A stretch of 64,000 nucleotides of DNA from Pseudoduganella albidiflava (GTDB taxonomy: Bacteria > Pseudomonadota > Gammaproteobacteria > Burkholderiales > Burkholderiaceae_D): positions 1,550,001 to 1,614,000 of the forward strand of contig NZ_CP036401.1 of assembly GCF_004322755.1 (NCBI RefSeq), read 5' to 3'. A program made the translations under genes and the position numbers. The number at the start of each line of letters is the position of its first letter. Position 1 is the stretch's first letter. The notes under the pieces were generated by a model. That model saw only the letters and a program-made list of their open reading frames with translations. It did not search any database and was not told where the DNA came from. Shown here piece after piece: positions 10,404 through 20,839 of this stretch.

Positions 10404-10892
10404 ATGACTCGAGTAAAAGATTTTATCGGCAGCATGATGCTGACCGAACTGATCAAGGGCCTCGCGCTGACGGGCAAGTACATGTTCTCGCGCAAGATCA
10501 CGGTGCAGTACCCGGAAGAGAAGACGCCGATGTCGCCGCGCTTCCGCGGCCTGCACGCGCTGCGCCGCTATCCGAACGGCGAAGAACGCTGCATCGCCTG
10601 CAAGCTGTGCGAAGCGGTGTGCCCGGCCATGGCGATCACGATCGAATCCGACGAACGCGACGACGGCACGCGCCGCACCACGCGCTACGACATCGACCTG
10701 ACCAAGTGCATCTTCTGCGGCTTCTGCGAAGAATCGTGCCCGGTCGACTCGATCGTCGAAACGCACGTGCTGGAATACCACGGTGAAAAGCGGGGCGACC
10801 TGTACTACACCAAGGAGATGCTGCTGGCTGTCGGCGACCGCTACGAGGCGGACATCGCCGCCAACCGCGCCGCGGATGCCGCGTACCGCTGA
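10404..10892 (+). CDS. nuoI: NADH-quinone oxidoreductase subunit I
   Basis: Ferredoxin-like subunit with two [4Fe-4S] clusters (N6a and N6b) linking NuoG to NuoB. Both 8Fe motifs are complete: [12 protein letters not shown] and [12 protein letters not shown], each with the trailing proline, flanking the spacer with RYDIDLTK. The N-terminal helix that lies on the membrane surface precedes [16 protein letters not shown]. Length 162 residues, standard for betaproteobacteria. It is 12 bases after nuoH. Confidence 0.98.
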   Translation: MTRVKDFIGSMMLTELIKGLALTGKYMFSRKITVQYPEEKTPMSPRFRGLHALRRYPNGEERCIACKLCEAVCPAMAITIESDERDDGTRRTTRYDIDLTKCIFCGFCEESCPVDSIVETHVLEYHGEKRGDLYYTKEMLLAVGDRYEADIAANRAADAAYR

Positions 10893-10910
10893 TCTGGATC
10901 GGACTTACAC

Positions 10911-11540
10911 ATGACTTTTACAACCGTTTTGTTCTACGTGTTCGCGGCCATCATGGTGGTTTCCGCGGCACGCGTGATCACGGCGCGCAACCCCGTGACG
11001 GCGGCACTGTTCCTGGTGCTGGCCTTCTTCCAGGCAGCCGGCATCTGGATGCTGCTGAAAGCCGAGTTCCTCGCCGTCGTGCTGGTGCTCGTCTACGTGG
11101 GCGCCGTGATGGTGCTGTTCCTGTTCGTCGTGATGATGGTCGACATCGACCAGACCGAGTTGCGCAAGAACTTCTGGAGCTACCTGCCGGTGGCCTCGAT
11201 CGTCGGCGGCATCATCGTGCTGGAGATGGCTTCCGTGCTGTGGCGCAGCTTCGGCGTGGAAACGCCGGTGCCTGAAGCGGCCAACACGATCGGCACCACG
11301 AAGGCGCTGGGCCTGCTGATCTACACGCAATACATCTACGCGTTCGAAGTGGCCGCCGTGATCCTGCTGCTGGCGATCGTCGCCGCTGTCGCGCTGACGC
11401 TGCGCCGCCGCAAGGACATCAAGTACTTCGATCCGGGCGAAGCCGTGCGCGTCAAGCGCAACGACCGCCTGAAGATCGTCAAGATGGACGCCGTCAAGAA
11501 GGAAGTCGCGTCCACCGTAGCAACCAAGGAGGCACCATGA
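10911..11540 (+). CDS. nuoJ: NADH-quinone oxidoreductase subunit J
   Basis: Five-helix membrane subunit of the proton-pumping arm. TM3 contains [19 protein letters not shown], the region that carries the family's pi-bulge. The last membrane helix precedes a lysine-rich cytoplasmic tail (from about residue 160) ending in [13 protein letters not shown]. At 209 residues it is of usual length. Its stop overlaps the nuoK start (ATGA). A ribosome-binding sequence AAGGAGG lies inside the end of nuoJ just before nuoK. Confidence 0.96.
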   Translation: MTFTTVLFYVFAAIMVVSAARVITARNPVTAALFLVLAFFQAAGIWMLLKAEFLAVVLVLVYVGAVMVLFLFVVMMVDIDQTELRKNFWSYLPVASIVGGIIVLEMASVLWRSFGVETPVPEAANTIGTTKALGLLIYTQYIYAFEVAAVILLLAIVAAVALTLRRRKDIKYFDPGEAVRVKRNDRLKIVKMDAVKKEVASTVATKEAP

Positions 11541-11845
11541 CCCTGTCACTGGCACATTACCTGGTCCTGGGCGCGATCCTGTTCGCGATCGCGATCGTCG
11601 GTATTTTCCTGAACCGCAAGAACGTCATCGTGCTGCTGATGGCGATCGAACTGATGCTGCTGGCGGTGAACACCAACTTCATCGCGTTCTCCCACTTCCT
11701 GGGCGACGCGGCGGGGCAGATCTTCGTGTTCTTCATCCTCACGGTGGCGGCGGCGGAAGCGGCAATCGGCCTCGCGATCCTCGTGCTGATGTTCCGTAAC
11801 CTGGACACCATCAACGTCGAAGACCTGGACAGCCTCAAAGGCTAG
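11537..11845 (+). CDS. nuoK: NADH-quinone oxidoreductase subunit K
   Basis: Three-helix membrane subunit, MnhC/MrpC-like, that contributes to a proton channel. The two buried glutamates of the family are seen, one in [16 protein letters not shown] and one in [13 protein letters not shown]. The 102-residue length is standard. The gene is coupled to nuoJ by a 4-base overlap and precedes by 36 bases nuoL, the first of the three antiporter-like subunits. Confidence 0.98.
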   Translation: MTLSLAHYLVLGAILFAIAIVGIFLNRKNVIVLLMAIELMLLAVNTNFIAFSHFLGDAAGQIFVFFILTVAAAEAAIGLAILVLMFRNLDTINVEDLDSLKG

Positions 11846-11881
11846 TTTTTAACCCTCGAATAATAAACAGATAGGTTCATC

Positions 11882-14008
<2,127 letters not shown>

Positions 14009-14032
14009 CGCCACACGCAAAAGAGATAAAAG

Positions 14033-15532
14033 ATGCAGTCAACGATTAATAATCTTCCTCCTTACCTCAGCCTGTCGATCTGGCTGCCGATCCTGTTCGG
14101 CGTCATCATCCTGGCGATCGGCCGCGATTCGCGCGCCGGACTGGTACGCGTGCTGGCACTGATCGGCTCGATCGTCTCGCTGCTGCCGACGATCCCGCTG
14201 TTCACGCAGTTCGACAATGCCGCGCACGGCATCCAGTTCGCCGAAAGCAGCCCGTGGATCGAGCGCTTCAACATCCACTACTTCCTCGGAATCGACGGCC
14301 TGTCGCTGTGGTTCGTGCCGCTGACCGCGTTCATCACGATCATCGTCGTGATCTCCGCCTGGGAAGTGATCCAGGAGCGCGTGGCCCACTACATGGGTGC
14401 GTTCCTGATCCTGTCCGGCCTGATGATCGGCGTGTTCACCGCGCTCGACGGCCTGCTGTTCTACTTCTTCTTCGAAGCCACGCTGATCCCGATGTACATC
14501 ATCATCGGCGTGTGGGGCGGTGCCAACCGCGTGTACGCGGCGTTCAAGTTCTTCCTGTACACGTTCCTCGGCTCGCTGCTGACGCTGGTCGCGATCATCT
14601 ACCTGTACAACAAGTCCGGTTCGTGGAACATCCTCGAATGGCACCAGCTGCCGCTCACGATGACCGAGCAGGTGGCGATCTTCCTGGCGTTCTTCATGGC
14701 CTTCGCCGTGAAGGTGCCGATGTTCCCGGTGCACACCTGGCTGCCGGACGTGCACGTGGAAGCGCCGACCGGCGGTTCCGCCGTGCTGGCCGCGATCATG
14801 CTGAAGCTGGGCGCCTACGGCTTCCTGCGGTTCTCCCTGCCGATCACGCCTGATGCCTCGCAGTACCTGGCGCCGATGGTCATCGTGCTGTCGCTGATCG
14901 CCGTGATCTACGTGGGCCTGGTGGCCCTGGTGCAGAAGGACATGAAAAAGCTGGTCGCCTATTCGTCGATCGCGCACATGGGCTTCGTCACGCTGGGCTT
15001 CTTCATGTTCAACGCGATGGGCACGCAGGGCGCCATCATGCAGATGATCTCGCACGGCTTCGTGTCCGGCGCGATGTTCCTGTGCATCGGCGTGCTGTAC
15101 GACCAGGCGCACTCGCGCCAGATCGCCGACTACGGCGGTGTCGTCAACAAGATGCCGAAGTTCGCCGCGTTCTTCATCCTGTTCTCCATGGCCAACTGCG
15201 GCCTGCCGGCCACCTCCGGCTTCGTGGGTGAATTCATGGTGATCCTGGGTGCCGTGCAGTTCAACTTCGTGACCGGCATCCTGGCCGCGACCGCGCTGAT
15301 CCTGGGCGCCGCCTACTCGCTGTGGATGGCCAAGCGCGTCATCTTCGGCAAGGTGGCGAACCACCACGTGGCCGAGCTGGTCGACCTGAACAACCGCGAA
15401 TTCCTGATGCTGGGTCTCCTGGCGATCGCGACCCTGTACATGGGCCTGTATCCAGCGCCGTTCACCGACACGATGCAAACCTCGGTGGCCGACCTGCTGC
15501 AGCACGTGTCGCAGACCAAGCTGGCCCAATGA
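14033..15532 (+). CDS. nuoM: NADH-quinone oxidoreductase subunit M
   Basis: Second antiporter-like proton-pumping subunit, 499 residues with about 14 membrane helices. The key TM5 glutamate (FFFEATLIPMYIIIG) and the lysine motif KVPMFPVHTWLPDVHVEAP are intact. The following segment GGSAVLAAIMLKLGAYGFLR is the conserved broken helix. It lies 24 bases after nuoL and 22 before nuoN. No insert comparable with that of NuoL is seen. Confidence 0.98.
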   Translation: MQSTINNLPPYLSLSIWLPILFGVIILAIGRDSRAGLVRVLALIGSIVSLLPTIPLFTQFDNAAHGIQFAESSPWIERFNIHYFLGIDGLSLWFVPLTAFITIIVVISAWEVIQERVAHYMGAFLILSGLMIGVFTALDGLLFYFFFEATLIPMYIIIGVWGGANRVYAAFKFFLYTFLGSLLTLVAIIYLYNKSGSWNILEWHQLPLTMTEQVAIFLAFFMAFAVKVPMFPVHTWLPDVHVEAPTGGSAVLAAIMLKLGAYGFLRFSLPITPDASQYLAPMVIVLSLIAVIYVGLVALVQKDMKKLVAYSSIAHMGFVTLGFFMFNAMGTQGAIMQMISHGFVSGAMFLCIGVLYDQAHSRQIADYGGVVNKMPKFAAFFILFSMANCGLPATSGFVGEFMVILGAVQFNFVTGILAATALILGAAYSLWMAKRVIFGKVANHHVAELVDLNNREFLMLGLLAIATLYMGLYPAPFTDTMQTSVADLLQHVSQTKLAQ

Positions 15533-15554
15533 TTGCAGATAGGACCTTAGTTTT

Positions 15555-17045
15555 ATGAATCCGACCGATACCAATCTCGCACCGATCTACGCCGAGATCT
15601 TCCTGCTGATCGCCACCTCGGCGATCCTGCTGATCGACGTGTACCTGCCTGCCGCGAAACGGAACATCACGTACATGCTGTCGCTGCTGGCCCTGGCCGG
15701 CACGGCGTTCATCACGTACGGCGATTTCGCCGCCGGCACCACGACCTATGCGTTCAACAACATGGTCGTGTCCGACCCGATGGGCAACCTGCTGAAACTG
15801 TTCACCTACCTGTCGGTGGGTGTCACGCTGGTGTATGCGCGCCAGTACACGACGGACCGCGGCATGTTGAGCGGTAACCTGGGCGGCGAGTTCTACGGCC
15901 TCGCGCTGTTCGCCACGCTGGGCCAGATGGTGATGATCTCGGCAAGCAGCTTCCTGTCCATCTACCTGGGCCTGGAACTGATGTCGCTGTCGCTGTATGC
16001 GCTGGTCGCCCTGCGCCGCGACAACACCAACGCCACCGAGGCTTCGATGAAGTACTTCGTGCTGGGCGCGCTGGCTTCCGGCTTCCTGCTGTATGGCATG
16101 TCGATGCTGTACGGCGCGACGGGCACGCTGGACCTGGGCACGATGTCGGCCAAGATCGCCGCCGGCACCATCAACAACACGATCCTCGTGTTCGGCCTGG
16201 TGTTCGTGGTGGCCGGCCTGGCATTCAAGCTGGGCGCCGTGCCGTTCCACATGTGGGTACCGGACGTCTACCAGGGTTCGCCGACCGCCGTCACGCTGCT
16301 GCTGGGCGGCGCGCCGAAGCTGGCCACGTTCGCCATCGTGGTGCGCCTGCTGGTGGAAGGCCTGATCCCGCTGGCCTTCGACTGGCAGCAGATGCTGCTG
16401 ATCCTGGCCGTCATGTCGCTGGTGATCGGCAACCTGACCGCCATCGCGCAGACCAACCTGAAGCGCATGCTGGCGTACTCCACGATCGCACAGATGGGCT
16501 TCGTGTTGCTGGGCATGATGGCTGGCGTGGTCGGCACCGACCAGTCCAATGCGTCGGCCGCCTACAGCTCGGCGATGTACTACTCGATCACCTACGTGCT
16601 GACCACGCTGGCCACTTTCGGCCTGATCATGGTGCTGGCCCGCGCCGGGCATGAAGCCGAGGAACTGGCCGACTTCAAGGGCCTGGGCAAGCGTTCCGGC
16701 TGGTATGCGCTGCTGATGACCGTGCTGCTGTTCTCGCTGGCCGGCGTGCCGCCGATGATGGGCTTCATGGCCAAGCTGACCGTGCTGCAATCGGTGCTGA
16801 AGACCGGCCACCTGTGGCTGACGGTGTTCGCCGTGATGGCGTCGCTGGTGGGTGCGTTCTACTACCTGCGCGTCGTGAAGGTGATGTGGTTCGACGAGCC
16901 GAGCGACACGGCACCGATCCGCGTTGCCGGCGACAAGAACATCGTGCTGGGCCTGAACGGCCTGATGGTGGTGGTGCTGGGCGTGGTGCCCGGCCCGCTG
17001 CTGAACGCGTGCATGCACGCGATGAGCAAGACGCTGGCGTCGTAA
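15555..17045 (+). CDS. nuoN: NADH-quinone oxidoreductase subunit N
   Basis: Third antiporter-like proton-pumping subunit, adjacent to the NuoA/J/K bundle; 496 residues. The TM5 glutamate sits in LGLELMSLSLYALVA, and the lysine helix reads FKLGAVPFHMWVPDVYQGSP followed by a lysine in GGAPKLATFA. The C-terminal helices with GVPPMMGFMAKLTVLQ are standard. It is the last structural nuo gene; a DUF2818 gene follows after 3 bases and likely belongs to the same transcript. Confidence 0.98.
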   Translation: MNPTDTNLAPIYAEIFLLIATSAILLIDVYLPAAKRNITYMLSLLALAGTAFITYGDFAAGTTTYAFNNMVVSDPMGNLLKLFTYLSVGVTLVYARQYTTDRGMLSGNLGGEFYGLALFATLGQMVMISASSFLSIYLGLELMSLSLYALVALRRDNTNATEASMKYFVLGALASGFLLYGMSMLYGATGTLDLGTMSAKIAAGTINNTILVFGLVFVVAGLAFKLGAVPFHMWVPDVYQGSPTAVTLLLGGAPKLATFAIVVRLLVEGLIPLAFDWQQMLLILAVMSLVIGNLTAIAQTNLKRMLAYSTIAQMGFVLLGMMAGVVGTDQSNASAAYSSAMYYSITYVLTTLATFGLIMVLARAGHEAEELADFKGLGKRSGWYALLMTVLLFSLAGVPPMMGFMAKLTVLQSVLKTGHLWLTVFAVMASLVGAFYYLRVVKVMWFDEPSDTAPIRVAGDKNIVLGLNGLMVVVLGVVPGPLLNACMHAMSKTLAS

Positions 17046-17048
17046 TCG

Positions 17049-17366
17049 ATGGACGTCGGCGCCTCGGCCTGGTTGGTCATCCTGCTGGCACTGGTGCTGG
17101 CCAACCTGCCGTTCTTCAACGAACGCCTGTTTTCCGTGGTCGCGCTGAAAGGCGCGGCAGGGCAGGCGCCCGTCAAACCCTTCTTCGTGCGGCTGCTCGA
17201 ACTGACGGTGCTGTTCTTCATCGTCGGCGGCATCGGCCGCGCGCTGGAAGGGCGCATCGGTACCGTGTTCCCGCAGACGTGGGAGTTCTACGCGATCAGC
17301 GCCTGCATGTTCATCGTCCTCGCCTTCCCCGGCTTCGTCGTCCGCTACCTGAAGAAGAAGCACTGA
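17049..17366 (+). CDS. DUF2818 family membrane protein
   Basis: A 105-residue protein with predicted membrane segments at about residues 6-22, 52-68 and 77-97. It begins MDVGASAWLVILLALVLAN and ends with a basic tail (RYLKKKH). DUF2818 proteins are found directly after nuoN in many betaproteobacteria, which is also the case here (3-base gap), so it is likely co-expressed with complex I. No catalytic motif is visible and the function is unknown; an accessory or assembly role for complex I is inference from position only. Confidence 0.85.
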   Translation: MDVGASAWLVILLALVLANLPFFNERLFSVVALKGAAGQAPVKPFFVRLLELTVLFFIVGGIGRALEGRIGTVFPQTWEFYAISACMFIVLAFPGFVVRYLKKKH

Positions 17367-17445
17367 GCGGCGGCGGCCCGCCACCGCGGCTTCACTTGCC
17401 TTCCCGCGCTGCTACACTGTGGCTTTTACGATCACAGGAGCGTTC

Positions 17446-18009
17446 ATGAGCGACGATGCTCACCTGAAGGAAGTGAAGATCGACGGCGGCATCGCCTACG
17501 ACGGCGGTTTCCTCAAGATTCACAAAGACCGTGTGCGGCTGCCCAACGGCGCCATCACCCACCGCGAATACATCCGCCACCCGGGCGCGGTGGCCATCCT
17601 GCCGGTGCTGGACGATGGCCGTATCCTGGTCGAGCGCCAGTTCCGTTACCCGAACGAGCAGGTCTTCATCGAATTCCCGGCCGGGAAGATCGACGAGGGC
17701 GAAGACCATCTGGAATGCGCGAAGCGCGAGCTGGAAGAAGAAACCGGCTACACCGCCACCGAATGGCATTTCGTCACCACCATCCACAACGCCATCGCCT
17801 ATTCCGACGAGCACCTGGACCTGTACCTGGCACGCGGCCTGAAGCCCGGCCCGGCCAAGCTGGACGAAGGCGAATTCGTCGAATGCATTACCGCAACGCT
17901 CGACGAGCTGCTGGACTGGGTTCGCAGCGGCCGCATCACGGATGTAAAGACGATCATCGGCACCCTCTGGCTCGACAAGCTGCACCGCGGAGACTGGAAG
18001 CTGGACTGA
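17446..18009 (+). CDS. NUDIX hydrolase, ADP-ribose pyrophosphatase type
   Basis: Cytoplasmic hydrolase of nucleoside diphosphates linked to another moiety; the closest group is ADP-sugar pyrophosphatase (NudF/YffH-like), which yields AMP and a sugar phosphate. The Nudix box is complete, starting at Gly80 (GKIDEGE) and continuing to RELEEETGYT, with the acidic Mg2+ ligands intact. The preceding VERQFRYP and EFPAGK segments are typical of the ADP-ribose branch. The start ATG at 17446 is preceded by AGGAG at 17436-17440. It follows the nuo operon by 79 bases, a neighbour order frequent in Burkholderiales. Exact substrate cannot be read from sequence. Confidence 0.9.
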   Translation: MSDDAHLKEVKIDGGIAYDGGFLKIHKDRVRLPNGAITHREYIRHPGAVAILPVLDDGRILVERQFRYPNEQVFIEFPAGKIDEGEDHLECAKRELEEETGYTATEWHFVTTIHNAIAYSDEHLDLYLARGLKPGPAKLDEGEFVECITATLDELLDWVRSGRITDVKTIIGTLWLDKLHRGDWKLD

Positions 18010-18011
18010 CC

Positions 18012-18806
18012 ATGCCGCGTGTTTCGCCGCTGCCGCTTCATCCGGGGAGCTTTCCGCCGCGTCCTTTGCCGCGCTTGTTGCCACGCTTGTTGCCACGTCC
18101 GCTGCCTCGTTTGCTGGTGCTTGTTCCGCTGGCGTTGCCGTGGCTGCCCGCGCAGGCGCAGGCCGCCCCGGCGCGCACCGCCTTCCAGGTACGCTGCGAG
18201 GATACGATCACGAAGACCGTCTCGGTGTTCTCGGCAAGACAGAACGGCTACACCATCAACACGCAGCTGTCCTACAAGATGCTGACCACGATGAAGGGCG
18301 TCGCGCGCCGCAACGAATTCGTGCTGGGCCTGACGCGCACCGAATCGATGGTGCAGATCGGGGCGGAAGGGGCGATGCTGCAAGACCCGGCCACCGGCTA
18401 CGAATGCATCGCGCCGCGGCTGAAGGTGCAGCTGACCTATGCGCCGGTGAAGATCTACGTGGGCAGCGAGTTCCCGGCCGGTACCTGCGGCTACCGGGAA
18501 ATCCTGGCGCACGAGATGCGGCACATGCAGGCCTACATGGATCATTTGCCGAAGGTGGAAAAAACCGTCGCCGCCGCGCTGGCCAAGCGCTTCGGCGGCA
18601 AGCCGTTCTACGCGCCGAGCGGCACCGCGCGCACGGCCCTGTCCTTCGAGATCGACTCCGGCTGGCTGCCCTACATCAAGGCCGAGATGGCCAAGGTGGA
18701 AGCGGTGCAGGCGGCGATCGACGCGCCGGCCGAATATGCCCGGCTGTCGAAGGCCTGCAATGGCGAGATCCAGAAGATCCTGGTCAAGACGCGGGCTGGC
18801 CGCTGA
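18012..18806 (+). CDS. Exported protein with an HExxH motif, possible metallopeptidase
   Basis: A 264-residue protein starting 2 bases after the NUDIX stop. The N-terminus is a long basic-hydrophobic leader ending in a plausible signal-peptidase site (LPAQAQAAP, about residue 51). The leader contains a repeated LLPR unit from a 12-bp repeat at about 18063-18114. The mature part contains HEMRH at residues 167-171, matching the HExxH zinc-binding pattern, and cysteines at about 62, 132, 159 and 253 that could form disulfides in the periplasm. This resembles uncharacterised secreted proteins rather than a named peptidase family. Peptidase activity is unproven; the third metal ligand could not be assigned. 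Confidence 0.6.
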   Translation: MPRVSPLPLHPGSFPPRPLPRLLPRLLPRPLPRLLVLVPLALPWLPAQAQAAPARTAFQVRCEDTITKTVSVFSARQNGYTINTQLSYKMLTTMKGVARRNEFVLGLTRTESMVQIGAEGAMLQDPATGYECIAPRLKVQLTYAPVKIYVGSEFPAGTCGYREILAHEMRHMQAYMDHLPKVEKTVAAALAKRFGGKPFYAPSGTARTALSFEIDSGWLPYIKAEMAKVEAVQAAIDAPAEYARLSKACNGEIQKILVKTRAGR

Positions 18807-18844
18807 CCTTTGCCGACACCATGAGGCGGCCGATCACCCCGCAT

Positions 18845-19014
18845 CCAGGAAATATTTTGAAAACCGGGGACTGTCCCCGATTCCTGGAAATTTTGTGTCG
18901 GCGATATAAGTCATCGCCTGGCGTTGAACGTATTTGCCTGAATCTCGGCGTGGATGCGGTATTTGAAGTAAAAAGGTTGCCGAAAAATGGGGACAGTCCC
19001 CGATTTTTGGCAAC
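18845..19014. repeat. Pair of inverted REP-like palindromes (REPIN-like)
   Basis: The 325-base gap between the HExxH gene and ispD carries two hairpins. Copy 1 has core GGGGACTGTCCCC (18866-18878) inside outer arms CCAGGAA (18845-18851) and TTCCTGG (18881-18887). Copy 2 has core GGGGACAGTCCCC (starting at 18989) inside outer arms GTTGCC (18976-18981) and GGCAAC (19009-19014), giving a nearly perfect 39-base hairpin. The cores are reverse complements, so the copies face opposite ways with about 110 bases between them. This is the layout of REPIN elements mobilised by REP-associated tyrosine transposases; no such transposase is in this window. Confidence 0.65.
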
Positions 19015-19131
19015 ATATTGTGTAGCTGGTACGCGACAGGTCGGTGATTCCGCCATGCGTCAAGCCGGCTTCCCTGAAAATGTGTCGTCGGAAGGCCCGG
19101 TTCTGCCGGCTTTTACGATGTTGAAGGTGAA

Positions 19132-19821
19132 ATGAATTATTTTGCACTGATCCCCGCCGCCGGCGTGGGTGCCCGGATGGCGGTGGGCTATCCGAAACAA
19201 TACCTGCCGCTGCTGGGCAGGCCGATGCTGCGCCATACGGTCGAGGCATTCCTGCGTTCCCCACTGATCGCGCATACCTATGTCGTCGTCAGCCCGGAGG
19301 ATGGCTACGTGGCCGACGTCCTGCCGCCCGACCTGGCGGGGGTGACGGTACTGCGCTGTGGCGGAGCGACCCGCATGGAGTCCATCCGCAACGGCCTGCG
19401 CCTGCTGGCGCCCATGGTCGGCGCCGATGACCGCGTGCTCGTGCACGACGCGGCGCGCCCCGGGCTCACGCCGGCACTGGTCGGCAAGCTGGTGGCCGAG
19501 GCGGGCACGGAGCCGGCCGGCGGGCTGCTCGCGCTGCCGGTCGTCGACACCGTGAAGAGCACGCGCGGCGGCGGCGTCACCACGACGCCGCGCGACGGCC
19601 TGTGGCTGGCGCAGACCCCGCAGATGTTCCCCTACGCGCTGCTGCGCCGGGCGCTCGAGGAAGCGCCCGATCCCGATGCGATCACCGACGACGCCAGCGC
19701 CGTCGAACTGCTCGGCCTGTCGCCACGGCTGGTCGAGGGCCATCCGCGCAACCTGAAGGTGACGCTGCCGGCCGACATCCGCATCGCTGAAATGTATCTA
19801 TCGATGGAATCCACCCAATGA
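19132..19821 (+). CDS. ispD: 2-C-methyl-D-erythritol 4-phosphate cytidylyltransferase
   Basis: Third enzyme of the MEP isoprenoid pathway: transfers CMP from CTP to methylerythritol phosphate in the cytoplasm. The glycine-rich CTP loop PAAGVGARM is at residues 8-16 with [12 protein letters not shown] following; [11 protein letters not shown] carries the Mg2+-binding Asp, and [11 protein letters not shown] closes the fold. Length is 229 residues, normal for a stand-alone IspD. The final four bases overlap ispF (ATGA), the classic ispDF coupling. A repeat-filled gap precedes it and no clear promoter was identified. Confidence 0.97.
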   Translation: MNYFALIPAAGVGARMAVGYPKQYLPLLGRPMLRHTVEAFLRSPLIAHTYVVVSPEDGYVADVLPPDLAGVTVLRCGGATRMESIRNGLRLLAPMVGADDRVLVHDAARPGLTPALVGKLVAEAGTEPAGGLLALPVVDTVKSTRGGGVTTTPRDGLWLAQTPQMFPYALLRRALEEAPDPDAITDDASAVELLGLSPRLVEGHPRNLKVTLPADIRIAEMYLSMESTQ

Positions 19822-20312
19822 AAAAACTCCCGTTCCGCATCGGCCAGGGCTACGACAGCCACCGCCTGGTCGAGGGCCGCAAGCTGATCCTCGGCGGCGT
19901 CGACATCCCCCATGTCAAGGGCCTGGATGGCCATTCCGATGCCGACGCGCTGCTGCATGCCGTCACCGACGCGATCCTGGGCGCCGCGGCGCTGGGCGAC
20001 ATCGGCCGGCATTTCCCCGACACCGCCGTTGAATTCAAGGGCGCCGATTCGCGCGTGCTGCTGCGCGTCGCCGCAGAGCGGGTCAAGGCAACCGGCTACG
20101 ACATCGGCAATGTCGACGCGACGATCATCGCCCAGAAGCCGAAGATGGCGCCGCACATCGCCACCATGGTCGCCAACATCGCCGCCGACCTGGGCGTCGA
20201 GCCGGGCCAGGTGAACGTGAAGGCCAAGACCAACGAGAAGATGGGCTACCTGGGGCGCGAAGAGGGCATCAATGCCGAAGCCGTCGCGCTGCTGGTGCTG
20301 CGCGCGGACTGA
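19818..20312 (+). CDS. ispF: 2-C-methyl-D-erythritol 2,4-cyclodiphosphate synthase
   Basis: Fifth step of the MEP pathway: cyclises CDP-methylerythritol phosphate with release of CMP, acting as a homotrimer with Zn2+. Metal ligands Asp and His are in GYDSHRL, the third ligand His in [17 protein letters not shown]. The hydrophobic channel segment with [10 protein letters not shown] and the C-terminal [17 protein letters not shown] are conserved. Length 164 residues is standard. Translationally coupled to ispD by a 4-base overlap. Confidence 0.98.
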   Translation: MKKLPFRIGQGYDSHRLVEGRKLILGGVDIPHVKGLDGHSDADALLHAVTDAILGAAALGDIGRHFPDTAVEFKGADSRVLLRVAAERVKATGYDIGNVDATIIAQKPKMAPHIATMVANIAADLGVEPGQVNVKAKTNEKMGYLGREEGINAEAVALLVLRAD

Positions 20313-20323
20313 CTGGGCGCACC

Positions 20324-20620
20324 ATGGCACGCGACCTGTCCGCCTACCGCGAGGTGGCCGTGGAATCGTTCGACGACCGGGGCACCGTGCGCGTGCGCCC
20401 GGTTGTCGGCCAGGCCTACCACCCGCTGCTGCGCGTGCAGTGCTCGCGCGCGCTGGTCGCCGGCCATCCGGTGGGCACGCGCTTTCTCGTGCATGCCAAG
20501 CTGACCGACCGCCTCGGCGGCCCGCCGTTCCTGTACGTCTACCACGGCGATCCGGTGGTGGTCCTCAGCCCCGCGCAGGCACGAAAATTCCTCGCCGAAT
20601 TCCGGCGGGGCCGCATCTGA
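20324..20620 (+). CDS. Conserved hypothetical protein, 98 residues
   Basis: A short protein 11 bases after ispF with normal GC-rich codon use, so it is likely real and co-transcribed with ispDF. It begins MARDLSAYREVAVESFDD and appears beta-rich, alternating short hydrophobic and charged stretches (TVRVRPVVG, RFLVHAKLTDR, PFLYVYHGDPVVVL). One cysteine (VQCSRA) and no known catalytic motif. No membrane segment or signal peptide. I do not recognise the family and propose no function. Confidence 0.6.
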   Translation: MARDLSAYREVAVESFDDRGTVRVRPVVGQAYHPLLRVQCSRALVAGHPVGTRFLVHAKLTDRLGGPPFLYVYHGDPVVVLSPAQARKFLAEFRRGRI

Positions 20621-20625
20621 CACTC

Positions 20626-20795
20626 CCCGAAAAACGGTGACAGGCACCATCTAATAGGCATCAGATGTTCCAGAAAAACCGGTGACAGGCTCCAATTAAT
20701 TCGCAACAGGTGTTCCAGAAAAAATGGAGCCTGTCACCGTTTTTGAGGCAACAGATGTTTCAGAAAAAATGGAGCCTGTCACCGGTTTTCAGGAA
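20626..20795. repeat. Four-unit 45-bp REP-like array with core in both orientations
   Basis: Four 13-base cores start at 20636, 20681, 20726 and 20771, exactly 45 bases apart. Units 1 and 2 read GGTGACAGGCACC and GGTGACAGGCTCC; units 3 and 4 both read GGAGCCTGTCACC, the reverse complement of unit 2. The sequence between cores stays in one direction (CAACAGATGTTCCAGAAAAA and close variants), so the core flips while the flank does not. It fills the gap between the 98-residue gene and the convergent MFS gene, where it might also fold into hairpins that end transcription from both sides. Confidence 0.75.
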
Positions 20796-20839
20796 ACATT
20801 TGCCGGCGCACAGATGGCGGCATCGGCGGCAGGAGCAAC

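Noticed and set aside
17366..17386. Terminator after DUF2818
   Set aside because: The GC-rich stem has a mismatch and no T run follows; the NUDIX gene may be read through from nuo.
20636..20783. CRISPR array
   Set aside because: Period of 45 bases is regular, but the repeated core changes orientation, the intervening flanks are nearly identical rather than unique spacers, and no cas gene is near.
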